Below, piece after piece: positions 45,586-56,512 of a stretch of 64,000 nucleotides of DNA. Numbering within the stretch: position 1 is the first letter of the stretch; every line of letters starts with the position of its first letter. Source of the DNA: Rhabditophanes sp. KR3021. Its lineage: Eukaryota; Nematoda; Chromadorea; Rhabditida; Alloionematidae. A model generated the notes under the pieces. It worked only from the letters and a program-made list of their open reading frames with translations, had not been told where the DNA came from and ran no database searches. The stretch covers positions 4,092,001 to 4,156,000 of the forward strand of contig CAUJLY010000001.1 of NCBI GenBank assembly GCA_963281155.1. Reading direction: 5' to 3'. The translations under genes were made by a program, and so were the position numbers.

Positions 45586-46048
45586 ATGGCAAATAATCAA
45601 CACCTACTCAAATCTATTAATTCAGGAGCCGAGGAAACGGATTTCGAAGATACATACAATAAATTATTTCGCGGAAAAACATATACACCCTGTGAAACAG
45701 AATTACCAAAAGATTGGACTCAAAATTTAATGAAAGAATGTGCCAACGAGGAAGTTTCAACACTTGTTACTGATTTGACTATACTTTTAACTGTACGTCT
45801 TTGCCATCTCATACCTTAATTTGTGTCTTTTGTAGGAAAAATTCATTCTAGACGCCTATAAGCAAATCGCAGGAAGTAAAAATAGTAAGCAGCTTGAAAA
45901 CTTGAAATATGAAGACGTCTACAAATTTCACCATTCAAAGCCAATGTTTTTCGCTTTCCAAGAATTCTTTCAACCTAAATTATCAACCTACGATGTGCAA
46001 GTCAATGCTCAAAGAATATTGGCTCATAATCGGTGCTATTATGAGTAG
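45586..46048 (+). CDS. Conserved-looking small protein, unknown
   Basis: Two exons, 45586-45792 and 45836-46048, 139 aa. The start is the ATG of MANNQHLLKSINSGAEETDF; the frame opens earlier only at GTG. Acidic N-terminal half with KLFRGKTYTPCETELPKDW, then a helical second half with EKFILDAYKQIAGS and MFFAFQEFFQPKL. No TM segment or signal peptide. No family recognised. PGAP1 starts 171 nt downstream on the same strand, so the two may share an operon, but no clear acceptor motif was found in the spacer. Confidence 0.6.
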
Positions 46049-46219
46049 CAATTCGTCAATTACTGTAAAATAAATGATTTTTTGATCAATCATGTTAATT
46101 TGTATATTTTTAAAAAATGACAACACATAAAATCATATGATACTTTTTTGAATACAAGGTAATTGTAACTAAATAGTATCAAAGTCGATTCATGCACTTT
46201 CCTAAATATATTGCTGGTT

Positions 46220-48572
46220 ATGTTATTTTACAATTTAACTATTGCAATTTTACTATTATTAGGAATATTAAAGCTAAGGTATGATTCACTGAATGATCAA
46301 AAATTTGTGATAAGCAATTGTGATATGACATGGATCTGTAAGAAGGTACACTATTTGGTAATGATAATACAAACAAATATGTTCATAACAATCATTTCAG
46401 CCATTATATGCAGATCAAGCAACTAATTATACATTATTTCTGTATATGCACAGAGACAATTCATCAAACCCATACAAAAATGGTTCACTGACTGGCATTC
46501 CGTTAGTTTTTATTCCAGGAAATTCAGCTCCTTTTTTAATAGCCCGATTTATTGGATTCACACTAACAAATCAGATCATAAAACAACATAAACCTTTTCA
46601 CTTTGATGTTTTCACCGTCAATTTTAATGAAGAAGTTAACGTCTTAGGGAGCAAAGTATTATTGCGAGAAGTTAATTTCTTGACAAAAGCGATCAACCAT
46701 ATTGAAACTTTATACGATGCAGATCATATCAGGAAACAAAAATTTGTTATAATGGGTCACTCAATGGGTATGTGGAGTCTGATATTTATTCTTACATCTT
46801 TAAAGCTCTTTTAATAAATCTTGTTGCTATTGTATTCTCCCTTTACAGGCGGGATAGTTGGGAGAATGGTTATGGAATCACCTTCTATGCAAAACATGAC
46901 ATCGATGCTTATAACACTAGGGACTCCTCATCGAAGAAGTCCAATTATATTGAATCGAGAAGTGATTAGTGCTTGGAAATCTCTTAAGAAAAATACAGAC
47001 ATTCCAATTATATCAATTTATGGGGGGTTACTTGACTTAGACGTGGATGAATCAATTACAAGAGATGATGGTATTCTAAGTTATAGTGTCAATGGAATGG
47101 ACCGTTGCTGGAGGAGAACAGATCATCAGGGTATAACATGGTGTTATCAGCTCCAAATGTGATTTTCTTATTTCTTATTTAAATTATTGGCATATATTTC
47201 AGGGCACTTGCAAGATTCTTCCTAGATTATGCTGTCTTAAGTCACTCAAGACTTACATATAAAAATGTAGAACTGTTATCGGAGAAACACTTCAATTCAA
47301 CGGGCATGACATTTCAAACACTGCCATTAAATAATTCAGACCTTATGGAATTTGACAAAGTCAAAATGCATGATGCTTCCTTTTTATTTTGCATAAGAAA
47401 AGCAAACAAAAATCATGGAGCAATCTACCGTATCAATACGGAAACAGGCTTAGCAATCCCACGCAAAGAACTTTTTCTTGATACCTTAGAATCACACACT
47501 TTTTCGCTGGAAATTCCTGGGAAAGAGTTAGTCTATAATATAAACTTAAAAATCACTTATATTAAAAGCACTGACATAGAACTTCTCAGTTTACTAGAAA
47601 CAAACATCAACATGGAGACGTCAACAGATGTGAAAGTGTTTAAATTAAAATATATTAGTCCTGTAATAGTGTACAAAGTTGAGATATCATCAAAAGATTC
47701 CATAAGATTCTTATTCAAATCAAAAAAACACATGATATACGCAATAGAGAATTTCTTGTTGATTTCCTTCTTTGATTACAATGATGGCGAGGAAGGGCAT
47801 TTGTTTGTTATAAAAAATCCAGCTTCACAGACAAAAAATCAGACTGTAATATTGAAAGTGCAAATAGATTGGTGGCTTACAATAAGGAGAATCTTCATAG
47901 TACAGTCAATTCACTTTCCATTATTAATTTCTTTCATGGGAATCAGCTTATGCTTTATGAATCCCTTCTCAATTGAATTACTTTTAATCTCAATACTATA
48001 CAATTACCTAATTACGTAGGTATATTTGTTATGATGGATATTTACTAAATATTTATAGGCAATGTTTTGTAAGCGGAGTTATTTTGGCAATATTTTTTAA
48101 TATGATAGCTTCAATACTAAATCTATTTCAAAAGATATACGTCCAAAGTACATTTGTTCATACGATTCATTTGTATTATTTATCAAGGGAAAAAGCATTC
48201 AAACGGTTTTGTATTACAATTTGTCTTTTGTCATTAATTTCAAAGCCTATTTATCTCTATACTGTAATAGTTTCTGCATTTTTTATGCCAAATATGCTTT
48301 CCGCTATTTTAATTATACTTTTAAATGCACCAAATGGGTATCTATTTTTTCACGAGCCACATCTCAATCTTCAATTTCCAGACTCTCTATTTCCAGTTGC
48401 AGTGATTATGCCTATTATTACCTATAGGTTCAAAGACTTCAATACTAGAAAAGAATGGAATTACTTAATTATATTTATTTATATGACATCTTTATTTATG
48501 AAAGTAATATCGTGGGAAATTGTGATTTTCATCCATTCTTTGAGTGTTTTAATAACGATTTTAATCAAATAA
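46220..48572 (+). CDS. pgap-1: PGAP1, GPI inositol-deacylase
   Basis: ER enzyme removing the inositol-linked acyl chain from newly attached GPI anchors. Five exons, 46220-46345, 46401-46767, 46849-47158, 47203-48015 and 48059-48572, 709 aa. The ATG at 46220 is used because the frame before it begins only with TTG. An N-terminal TM helix is followed by a CDMTW segment near residue 34 and LTGIPLVFIPGNSAPFLIAR, then FDVFTVNFNEEVNVLG. The lipase nucleophile elbow FVIMGHSMGGIVGRM is assembled across the exon 2/3 splice. LITLGTPHRRSPI and ISIYGG-L-D follow. The last 200 residues hold several TM helices. Ends 15 nt from the stop of the convergent receptor. Confidence 0.93.
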
Positions 48573-48587
48573 AATCTAATTTCATGA

Positions 48588-49550
48588 TCACCATTTTGAT
48601 TGAATAATTTTGTTATATGTTTGAATTTCATTTTGCCGTAAAACTCTTTCGTTTTCCAAAAATTCTAAAGAACTAGAATATCTCTTGGCAACAGTACTAT
48701 TTTGTATCGAATTGAATGTATGAGCTTTGAGAAAATTCAATGAACACACGAATGAGGAATGGTTACCGTTGTACAAAAACAAAAGCAGGGCATAAATATA
48801 TGTGAAATGGCGAAGTGTGAATACAAAAAATGTAAATGTTACGTCATATTCAGGTTGAATGAATGCACGTTGAAGTAAAGAGATCAAATTTGTGCAAAAC
48901 TGCCCAATGGTCAAAACACTTAACATTGGTAAAATTCTCTTTAGTAAAATTCGACTTTCCTTAGCTAGGTATTTTTGACTTAATTTTTTACTTTTATTCG
49001 TTTCATTTTCAAAGAATCGTTTTGTTTTCAGATGTGCCACATGATATAATATGAGTAAAGGTATTTCTTGGACTGTTACGAAGATTGAAAAGCTCAAAGA
49101 ACTAACAAAAGAAATATACTTGACTGCTCTGACCAAAAATCCCAACGGTATCAGTGATAGGCTCACAAATGAAAGAAAATACTTATTTTGCGAATTTTCG
49201 TAGCCAGCCCCAAAGGAAGTAGAATGTAGACGTTCAACAACAATAACATAAATAGATGATCTTATAAGAAAATTGCTTATTCCTCTCAAATCCTCGACCA
49301 ATGTTACGATTCCTTTGTACTTATCAGGAACAATTTGCGTGACCATCACTATTATGTAGAAGCACGACGGTAGAAAATTAAAAAGAGTTGCCAATGATAG
49401 CATAAATAGCAACAAGCGTATACTGAATTTAAAATTGTAATGCCAATGACCATTTTTTACAAGTAAAAGTATAACTGAGTAAGCAATAGAGATGAATACC
49501 ACAGTAGATAAAATCATTAGGAAACTAACTATCAAAACAATAGTATCCAT
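48588..49550 (-). CDS. Serpentine chemoreceptor (sra/srab/sre-like), single exon
   Basis: 320 aa, no intron. Seven hydrophobic segments are visible: residues about 5-30, 43-72, 88-107, 125-150, 152-175 and two more before residue 270. VIVVERLHST after TM3 is the ER-x-x-A/S-T type motif of Sra-superfamily nematode receptors. KYLAKESRILLKRILPML before TM6 also fits. Lack of introns suggests a recent retrocopy or simple loss. Likely a sensory neuron GPCR. Confidence 0.78.
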   Translation of the reverse strand: MDTIVLIVSFLMILSTVVFISIAYSVILLLVKNGHWHYNFKFSIRLLLFMLSLATLFNFLPSCFYIIVMVTQIVPDKYKGIVTLVEDLRGISNFLIRSSIYVIVVERLHSTSFGAGYENSQNKYFLSFVSLSLIPLGFLVRAVKYISFVSSLSFSIFVTVQEIPLLILYHVAHLKTKRFFENETNKSKKLSQKYLAKESRILLKRILPMLSVLTIGQFCTNLISLLQRAFIQPEYDVTFTFFVFTLRHFTYIYALLLFLYNGNHSSFVCSLNFLKAHTFNSIQNSTVAKRYSSSLEFLENERVLRQNEIQTYNKIIQSKW

Positions 49551-50045
49551 TATGAGAAACTGGAAATATCTGTAAAGTTGTAGCTGATAATTTTAATTCA
49601 TTTTAATAAACTTTAATTATTTAAAAGTGTGATAAGTTCAGAATTATATAATTACTGTATATGAAAGCTTTTTTCAATAAAGAGGAAGTAATTTAAGTTC
49701 GCATAATACACATGCATATTAATCACATCGGAAATAACAATTTTCTTTTATAAAAAAGTCCATGAGATATTTATTAATCGGGTGAACAATGATTTGTATA
49801 AGTGTGAAGGATATTTATCTTGTTATATTTTTGTGTTGGCACATGGAACAACAAAATTTACATTTAATAGAGAATATTAACCCGATAAATAGACGAACAA
49901 AATGTGCTATTCAATTTAATGTAAAATCTTTTCATTATTGATGTTCAAAGTATTTTTTGAAAATAATTAGTATTTTACCAAAAAAGGGCCGTTGTTTCAG
50001 GGTAATGCCAAGCAAAGTCTAGGATACAAGATTTTATTTGCTAAT
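49551..50045. other. Intergenic
   Basis: Divergent promoters of the receptor and the TTC19-like gene. A GTTGTTTCAG at 49991-50000 could be a trans- or cis-splice acceptor upstream of the latter. Confidence 0.4.
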
Positions 50046-50825
50046 ATGAACACCATATTTACACACTACGCAACGAAGCAAAACAAAAACCTCAATAGAC
50101 GCCATACACTAACTAAAAGAACAAAATCTTTCATGGGTGCTTCGATAAACTTTGTTATGAAAGATATGATAAAGGATGAAGGCAATTATAATATCAAAAA
50201 TTCATTCGGTGATGAAATTAAAATAGCGTTTGATGCTATAGTTAAAAAAGACAACGAAGGGGCGATAAGTATTATACAAAATATTCTAGACAAAGTCAAA
50301 GATACTAACGATAAATTGATGACTACTTTAGCTTATGCAGACTTTGGATATTTATATTTCTACATGGAAGATAATGAGAAGGCGGAAGTAATATATTCAA
50401 TCCTAATAGATCGTTTATCTGAAGTACATCACCAAAAATACGATTCATCTGCAAGAATTGTCATCTCTCTTATTTGGAGCCTGTTTTTTGCAAGAATAGG
50501 AAAATTGGAGGAAGCTGAAGCCGGGATTAAATTTTACATTGAAACGCAACTGGAAAATATCAACAATATACTCGTAAGATATAAAGGACCTTCCGTTTAC
50601 TGCTCGGAAGTATTAGAAAAATCAAAGCATCGTGGACCCGAATTTTCAAACCCAATTATTCTGTATGGTTTCTGCATTGCTCTATATGCATATTTCCTGG
50701 CAAGTTTAATTCTAATTACATTCTAAACAACATTTTAGATTCGATTTTGCGAGAAGGACAGAATTAATGATGCCAAGTTCATTATTCTAAGTACTTCATA
50801 CAAGTTTCGTTTAAAAGTTTCATGA
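50046..50825 (+). CDS. TTC19-like mitochondrial TPR protein
   Basis: Two exons, 50046-50699 and 50739-50825, 246 aa. The 39-nt intron has a GC donor (CTG|GCAAGT) and TTTTAG acceptor; with it the frame continues LIRFCEKDRINDAKFIILST to TGA. Using the nearby GT instead gives an early stop. The first 45 residues are basic and Ser/Thr-rich (NKNLNRRHTLTKRTKSFMGA), like a mitochondrial presequence. TPR-type helices follow: ISIIQNILDKVKDTND, LAYADFGYLYFYMEDNEKAE and FFARIGKLEEAEAGIKFYIE, in the order of TTC19, a complex III quality-control factor. It is shorter than human TTC19 (about 380 aa). Confidence 0.55.
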
Positions 50826-50856
50826 GGTAGTCTCTTTTTCCTATCTCCAAGACTTC

Positions 50857-51189
50857 TCAACAGACTGCTTGGCTTAATATTGTGTTGTTCTCAACAACTT
50901 TACTCGACTTTTTGATAGTTGGGTTATTTGGCACATAAATTCCATAACAGATATCCTGTTCACTAATAAATCCCCGTGATTCCAAAAGCTTTTGAGCTGA
51001 ACTCTTCTTAGGTAAGTTTAAATCTCTAAAATTGTAAACATCCTTGTCTTTCAGATTTAGTGGTTCTTCTTGTTCAAAGAATAACTTCAACTTTGCAAGT
51101 TTTTCCCCCAATTGCTTGATATCCTCCATGGCCGTCATTGAATCAACTGGTGAGTAGATTCTATCTATGATAGAAGAGTGGTGAAGCAT
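50857..51189 (-). CDS. Small acidic protein, unknown
   Basis: Single exon, 110 aa. Helical N-terminal half (AMEDIKQLGEKLAKLKLFFE), then EEPLNLKDKDVYNFRDLNLP and QKLLESRGFISEQDICYGIY. No TM segment or signal peptide. No family recognised; small adaptor-like proteins have such composition. It converges with the TTC19-like gene (31 nt between stops) and is divergent from CED-4. Confidence 0.5.
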   Translation of the reverse strand: MLHHSSIIDRIYSPVDSMTAMEDIKQLGEKLAKLKLFFEQEEPLNLKDKDVYNFRDLNLPKKSSAQKLLESRGFISEQDICYGIYVPNNPTIKKSSKVVENNTILSQAVC

Positions 51190-51510
51190 CTTGGATCAAT
51201 CAGAATAACATTGATAAAATGATTTAGATATCTAGCACCCATTTTTATGATCATCTGATAAATAGAATTTTGGTTATTAAAGTTAGGGTTTGTCCCAATA
51301 ATTCGCATATACTGCGACACTCAACACACTACACTATTTGCCGTACCGTGGCCGTCATTGGTAAAGTATGTTGGCGCCAAATACTATAATAACAACATAT
51401 GTGTCATTCGATGAGTCAAGACTATACTCGCATATTAGCATATATCTATCTTTTATTAATAACCATATTTTATATCTTCCTAACTTTTAAACAATCAAAA
51501 TATTTAGTAA
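51190..51510. promoter_or_regulatory. Divergent promoter region upstream of CED-4
   Basis: 321 nt between divergent start codons. A dense GC-richer patch around 51300-51370 contrasts with flanks. No specific element named. Confidence 0.35.
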
Positions 51511-53140
51511 ATGCTGGATTATATTTGTGGGAAAGCACTATCAAACTGTGCCGATGTTTTATACAATGATTTTGACCCAGATTCCTGTACTTCGTATTTT
51601 CTGTTAAAAGAAATATTATCAAAAAATGATGCTGAAAGAATATCAAAAGCCGTATGTTACGATAGTTTTAATAAGATTTTTTAAATTATTTTAGAAGAAA
51701 ATAAATGAACGACTCGAAATTTTCATTGCAGCATATAGAGAAAATGCCTCTGATTTAAAACCACTAATTACATTTTTCTGTGAACATTCATATCAATCAC
51801 ATTTAGGAGATGCTCTGCAGAGTTGTGTCGATGACGCCTCTGTCTTGTCTTCAGATTCTTCTTTATTACTTCAAAAAATGAACAATGGGCATGTACCTAG
51901 TGTTTTGGATTATAATATTCCCAGAGATGATTTAATTTCCGATCTGCAATCAAAATTGATGAAGTTATTCGAAGGAGATAATAACTGGTTAATTTTAAAT
52001 GGAGTCCGTGGTTGTGGCAAATCCCGATTGTTAGCTGAAGTTTTAAGAAGAAACTTGGATTTCCTAAATAACCACATAAACAATATTTTCTGGCTCAATG
52101 ACAGTTGTGAATATGCCAGCAAATCGAATAGTGTTTATATTAAATTATTAATATTGCTAACGGATTCATTTTGGATGCAAAGTAATTATCAAGAAAACAA
52201 TGAGACATATCTTAGAGAGAAGATAATTGAAGAAATCAAATTAAGACCAGGAAAAACATTGTTGATTATAGACGATATAATTCTTGAACAAAACTTACGT
52301 TGGTTTGCCTCAATTGTTCGAGCTGTTCCACATCTTCTCAAAATAATTGCCGTGTCAACAAATATGGAAATATTCCAAGCACTGGAAGATCGATCAACTG
52401 CAATTGACTTTAATTTTTCGAATACACCCGGATTTACAATCCAGCAAATCTCAACTTTCTTCTCCCATATGAATTTATCTAATTTCACAGCTGAAAGCAT
52501 ACTAGAAAATACTAAAGGTCTTCCTGCAATTTTGGGAATACTAAAATTTCAATCGAATAGCAACTCCGAAAGGCTCCTTCATTTGTCGGAAACACTTGCC
52601 CTAGAAAACGACCTATCCTTATTTTCAGCAATAACACCTTATGGTTTTAGAAATTGTAATACTGCCTTTGATAAAGACTTTGCAGTTATGGAAGAAAACG
52701 ATAAGGAAAGCATTTGTAATTTGTGCGTTGTTTTCAGACCAAATCTATGGTACAACATTGGGTATGCAACCCCAGTAGTATCGTTTGATGTGGCTTCGAA
52801 ATTCTACGATGCGACAAGTTTAGGTCTGATGGTTTTAGTTAAATTACATAATTTGTCCTTGCTATGCTTATCAGATAACAAATTCAAAATACATCCGATT
52901 GTTCATAAATATTGCAATGGCAGACAATGCGGACTTTTGCAAATAAATTATACACAAATTAGAGAACTCTTTTTTAATTATTTAAACGATAAGAACAAAA
53001 ATAACAAGGTATTAACAAATTCCAAAGAAATTAATTCAATTCGGCAAGATTTGAAACAATATCATGAGAACATTGTCATGCCTCCAATTGAAAAACCTAT
53101 TAACTTATTATCATACTTTTTAAATTTGTTTCGTTATTAA
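51511..53140 (+). CDS. ced-4: CED-4/Apaf-1 homologue (CARD + NB-ARC, no WD40)
   Basis: Activator of the CED-3-type caspase in the nematode apoptosome. Two exons, 51511-51651 and 51695-53140, 528 aa (C. elegans CED-4 549). The CARD starts MLDYICGKALSNCADVLYND, with FDPDSCTSYFLLKEILSKND, and continues after the splice with INERLEIFIAAYRENASDLK, parallel to CED-4. The Walker A is GVRGCGKSR (about residues 150-158). Walker B is TLLIIDDI and is followed by EQNLRWFASIVR. LSAITPYGFRN-like FSAITPYGFRN matches the ITPYS block, and the winged-helix end LLCLSDNKFKIHPIVHKYC matches the CED-4 C-terminal region. No WD40 repeats follow. Strong and lineage-informative. Confidence 0.92.
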
Positions 53141-53177
53141 CAAGGTTGAATAAATAATTCAAATGATCTTAAAGTAT

Positions 53178-54072
53178 TTAAAAAACGGTTGACATCACAT
53201 TTGGGATAAAAAATTTCAAAAAATGCTGTAATTCTCTGAATTGTTGCATTTGACTATCTGGAATACGAGGCTCCTGGCAATAGAAAGAATAATTTCCGTT
53301 AAAAAAAGCGGCAGTAAATTTAAGTTCTAAACGCAATTCAGGTTCCATGTTTTCTTCTCCTAAAGCATACTTCTCGAGAATGGCCCTAGTTACCCGTTTT
53401 TCCTTGGCAATCATATGTTCTCCTTCGACAGGAGTCAAACTACGACGTTGCATTCTACGGCCTTTCCACACATTGTGAGAAGTTTTAAATGTTCTTTCCC
53501 ACTGTCCATCATTTCCAGTTGTTCCACAAACACTCTGATCTGTTTGAATAGTGTCCATGTAATCTTCATCAATTACAGGATCAAATAACAAAACCATTTC
53601 AAAGATATCATTTATATGGACGTAAAAAGCATCTTGGTTAACATGAGCAGGAACCGGAACCTCGCAAATTAATTCATTCTTACCCAGATTAGTAACCATC
53701 TTTTCATTTGAGTGATTGTGATCGGCTTTGGTGTTGTCGAGAATTAAAAGGAAATTTTCACCATTCTTAATTTTGCAAATAGATCTTAAGATTGCAGTTC
53801 TAAACAGTTTCCAATGTTTTTCGGAAACATTTTTGGACACATTGTGTGATTCTTCAATAGGATCTTGCATATTCATAACTTTCATGAAATTTGAAGTGAG
53901 ACGGTCATTCTCACCATTTATCTTATCAAATTGAGCAATAGTGTATGAAGTGCCATCCTTGATGCAAAGAACTTTATCAGATGAAACTTTAAGTATGACG
54001 AATACGAAAAATTCCCTGAAAAGGGTACTCAAGGACATCTTCGGGAATTGATAAAAGTTCACCTAAAACCAT
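53178..54072 (-). CDS. POT1-like telomere OB-fold protein (frame break near 5' end)
   Basis: The long frame from ATG 54038 encodes 286 aa with ILKVSSDKVLCIKDGTSYTI near its start and, after a linker, LRSICKIKNGENFLLILDN. This strand pattern resembles an OB-fold of POT1-type single-strand telomere DNA binders, where the -V-x-DGT- turn is conserved. A better ATG lies at 54072 in another frame (MVLGELLSIPEDVLEYPFQG). Losing one base from the five-A run at 54007-54011 (T5 in the coding sense) would fuse it to the long frame exactly at the start of the OB strand. The C-terminal half (RRMQRRSLTPVEGEHMIAKE and beyond) is unrecognised. Name is tentative. Confidence 0.5.
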
Positions 54073-54170
54073 ATTGCAAATTAGTGATTTAAAGTAAAAA
54101 GATTTCATGTTTTAATGAAACAACACTTTGCCAACATTGGTATAAGACTTTGTACCTTTCAAGTTGGGTG

Positions 54171-54902
54171 ATGAATCGACTATTTACAAATACTGAAGTA
54201 ATGTGGAGTCCATTTGAGACTGATCTCGAAACTATGGGTATTTAGAAAGTTAATCATGTGTCTGGTTTTTTATCTGGAAATACGGGCATCTTGGCTAATT
54301 TCCATTTTGTTGGATTTAGTACTATGACTCCTCAATATCAATTACTTCATCATATTATCTACTCATGTTACAAATATCCAGCTTTTAAGAGACAATTCTT
54401 CAATATTATGTTCCAAATTGAACGCGTTAAGATCTTTATGAATATGCCTGCAATAGAAGGACTTAGTGAGTCACAAATAAACGCTGCTGCTACTATGATG
54501 GACATTGTTAATGAGATAGTCGAAATCAAACTTGATGAAGAACTGAGAAGTCTCGCTGAGTTATTTAAGAAGAGACACCCAAGCAATAAAGGAAGTCCAA
54601 TGCTATCTAAGCTATTCATCCAATCAACAAACAAAAATAGAAAGTTAGTGCAGAATAAACAAGCAGTCCTTAATATGACTGGCCTTTTGATTAAAGATAC
54701 ATTAGGGAATACTCCCGAAAATCACATTGTAAGAAGGATGCTTATTGCTTGGTCTCATGATAAGGTAGAATTCTGGAAACTAGTATGTGCGTTCAACGAC
54801 AGTAATGTTTGGAATAAGAAGATGTTCTTCTGCAAGCATTGCAATAAGCAGGGTTGTTATTTGCCCGCTTCGGGTGTATTGCCCACTTTGGCGTTTTTCT
54901 AA
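54171..54902 (+). pseudogene. ORF with one in-frame stop, unknown
   Basis: From ATG 54171 the frame reads MNRLFTNTEVMWSPFETDLE to a TAG at 54243-54245, then continues open for 219 codons in the same frame. It contains MTPQYQLLHHIIYSCYKYPA, PAIEGLSESQINAAATMMDI and a final FFCKHCNKQGCYLPASG. The CxxC..GC end hints at a zinc site. Possibly a decayed gene of a repeated family; it may restart at the ATG at 54324. No family recognised. Confidence 0.4.
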
Positions 54903-55033
54903 AGTGGGCAGAAAATATGAATATTTTTTAATTTTGACAAAATTGAAGCAGCTATATACTAATGTTAATCTCAAAACAATTTTTTACTTAATAGTATACA
55001 AGTATTTTTGAAAAAAAATAACAACCCTACCAA

Positions 55034-55152
55034 TGAGCCATTTTGCTAATTTCACTTGCGATGGTTTAAAAACGGATGCCGTAAGGAAAAGGGTCAAGGA
55101 ACTTGAAGACCAGGAATATATGGCGAAGATAAATCCTAAGCGAATTGTTTGA
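55034..55152 (+). other. Short ORF, unknown
   Basis: 39 codons, MSHFANFTCDGLKTDAVRKR and KELEDQEYMAKINPKRIV, ending TGA. Protein-like and directly downstream of the broken ORF, so perhaps part of the same decayed locus. Confidence 0.25.
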
Positions 55153-55195
55153 AGCTCATAATGATATTAAAAAATTTAAATTTTGTTTGCTTTTT

Positions 55196-56512
55196 TTAAT
55201 AAATCTCGTTTGCCCTTTTTAATAAAGCACTCACTTGAAATCCACAATTACAATTTTCAACGACAAGTGAATCATTAAGTGGATTCATTGGGATGTATTT
55301 TTTCTGCTGCAAAAAGTAAATTCCCAAAAGCGTGATGATGTAGGTATTCAAAGCACTACGGGGCTTTTCACCATAATGAACTTTGAACATATCATTGCAT
55401 GATGCCCATAATCTCAAAGCAAAAATGAATTTGAAGCAAGTACCAGTTTCATCGCTTCGAATCAAGTCACTAAACCACTGGAATTTGACAACACCAAGTT
55501 TATTTCCACAACTAAGATCCAAAACGAACTTCTTATCCATTGACAATTGGACCAATGGCACCTTCTTGTCTAGGGCATACAAAGTTTCGGATACGATGCC
55601 ATGGTTCTTCCTGATATGGGAGATGATTTTGCAGACGACTTTAATTTTGTTTACGTTGGACAGGTTCAAAAATTCTTGCAATTCAATTTTTGATTCTAAG
55701 AAGGCTTCTCCATTACAATTCAGCATATCTTGTTCTGATCTAGCATCAGTCATGTCCATCATGCCGTCAACATCGGAATCATTGAACAAGATGGTAGCGT
55801 CAATATCAGAGTAAGATGTTGCCAATCCGGAAATTATTGAACCAAAGGCAGTGATGTTAATTTTGAAGTTAAAGTATGTTTGCAAGTAAGATCCTAGTTT
55901 TGATAACAATTCGAGACGTTTGGTCACCTAAAATTACAAATATTAATAAAGAACAATTGGATTTATTACAGAAATTACCTTTTTCTTTCGACATAATAAA
56001 ATTGTTGACCAACAAAACGACCTGCTTATCAAAATCAGTCTCACCTTCCAAAATATCTTCAATAATCTCCATATCCATATCACAATGCTTAGCTTTCTTG
56101 ATGAAACTTTGATAGGACGAAATTCTTGGCAGTATCTTGATCGTTTCCTATGATAAATTGTTATAAATAAATGCAAGTAATTACTTACACCATGGACCTC
56201 AAAGATTTTCTTTGCCAGCATGTTTTGCGCACTTGCAGGTTCCCTGAATTCAACGATTACATAATTGCCTCGATTTTGATCTGCTATGAATTTATCTACC
56301 TTTCCAAAGGAGTTCTCAATATCATCTACAAATGTAGTTTGACTTGGGATTTGACCTTTAAAGCCCTTCAAAAATACACTCCGAGCAGCTAAAGCTTTGT
56401 TTTTAGCCTCTACTTGCAGTGATGTTGCGTGCTTTTTTCCCGATGTATGTTTTTCCAGACAGGTCAATGACTTGCAATAAATATGGCATATTTCGCATCT
56501 AAATCCGACCAT
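55196..56512 (-). CDS. usip-1: U6 snRNA terminal uridylyltransferase (TUT1/USIP-1-like), with a frame break
   Basis: Adds U residues to the 3' end of U6 snRNA. Exons 56512-56189, 56147-55979 and 55927-55196. Zinc finger GFRCEICHIYCKSLTCLEKH with a second His before KKHAT; an RRM with RSVFLKGFKGQIP and GNYVIVEFREPASAQN; then the nucleotidyltransferase core FGSIISGLATSYSDIDATIL with the GS and DxD residues. The PAP-associated part has RLWASCNDMF and NTYIITLLGIYFLQ. Exon 1 to 2 splices in phase. Exon 2 ends SKEK with one base too many before GTAATT; a five-A run (coding sense, 55980-55984) sits there, and A4 would make the junction exact. About 407 aa, shorter than human TUT1. Could instead be a recent pseudogene. 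Confidence 0.8.

Noticed and set aside
46772..46969. 65-codon ORF in PGAP1
   Set aside because: Runs through intron 2 and exon 3 in a wrong frame.
55383..56392. Plus-strand ORFs opposite the U6 TUTase
   Set aside because: Antisense of conserved coding exons.
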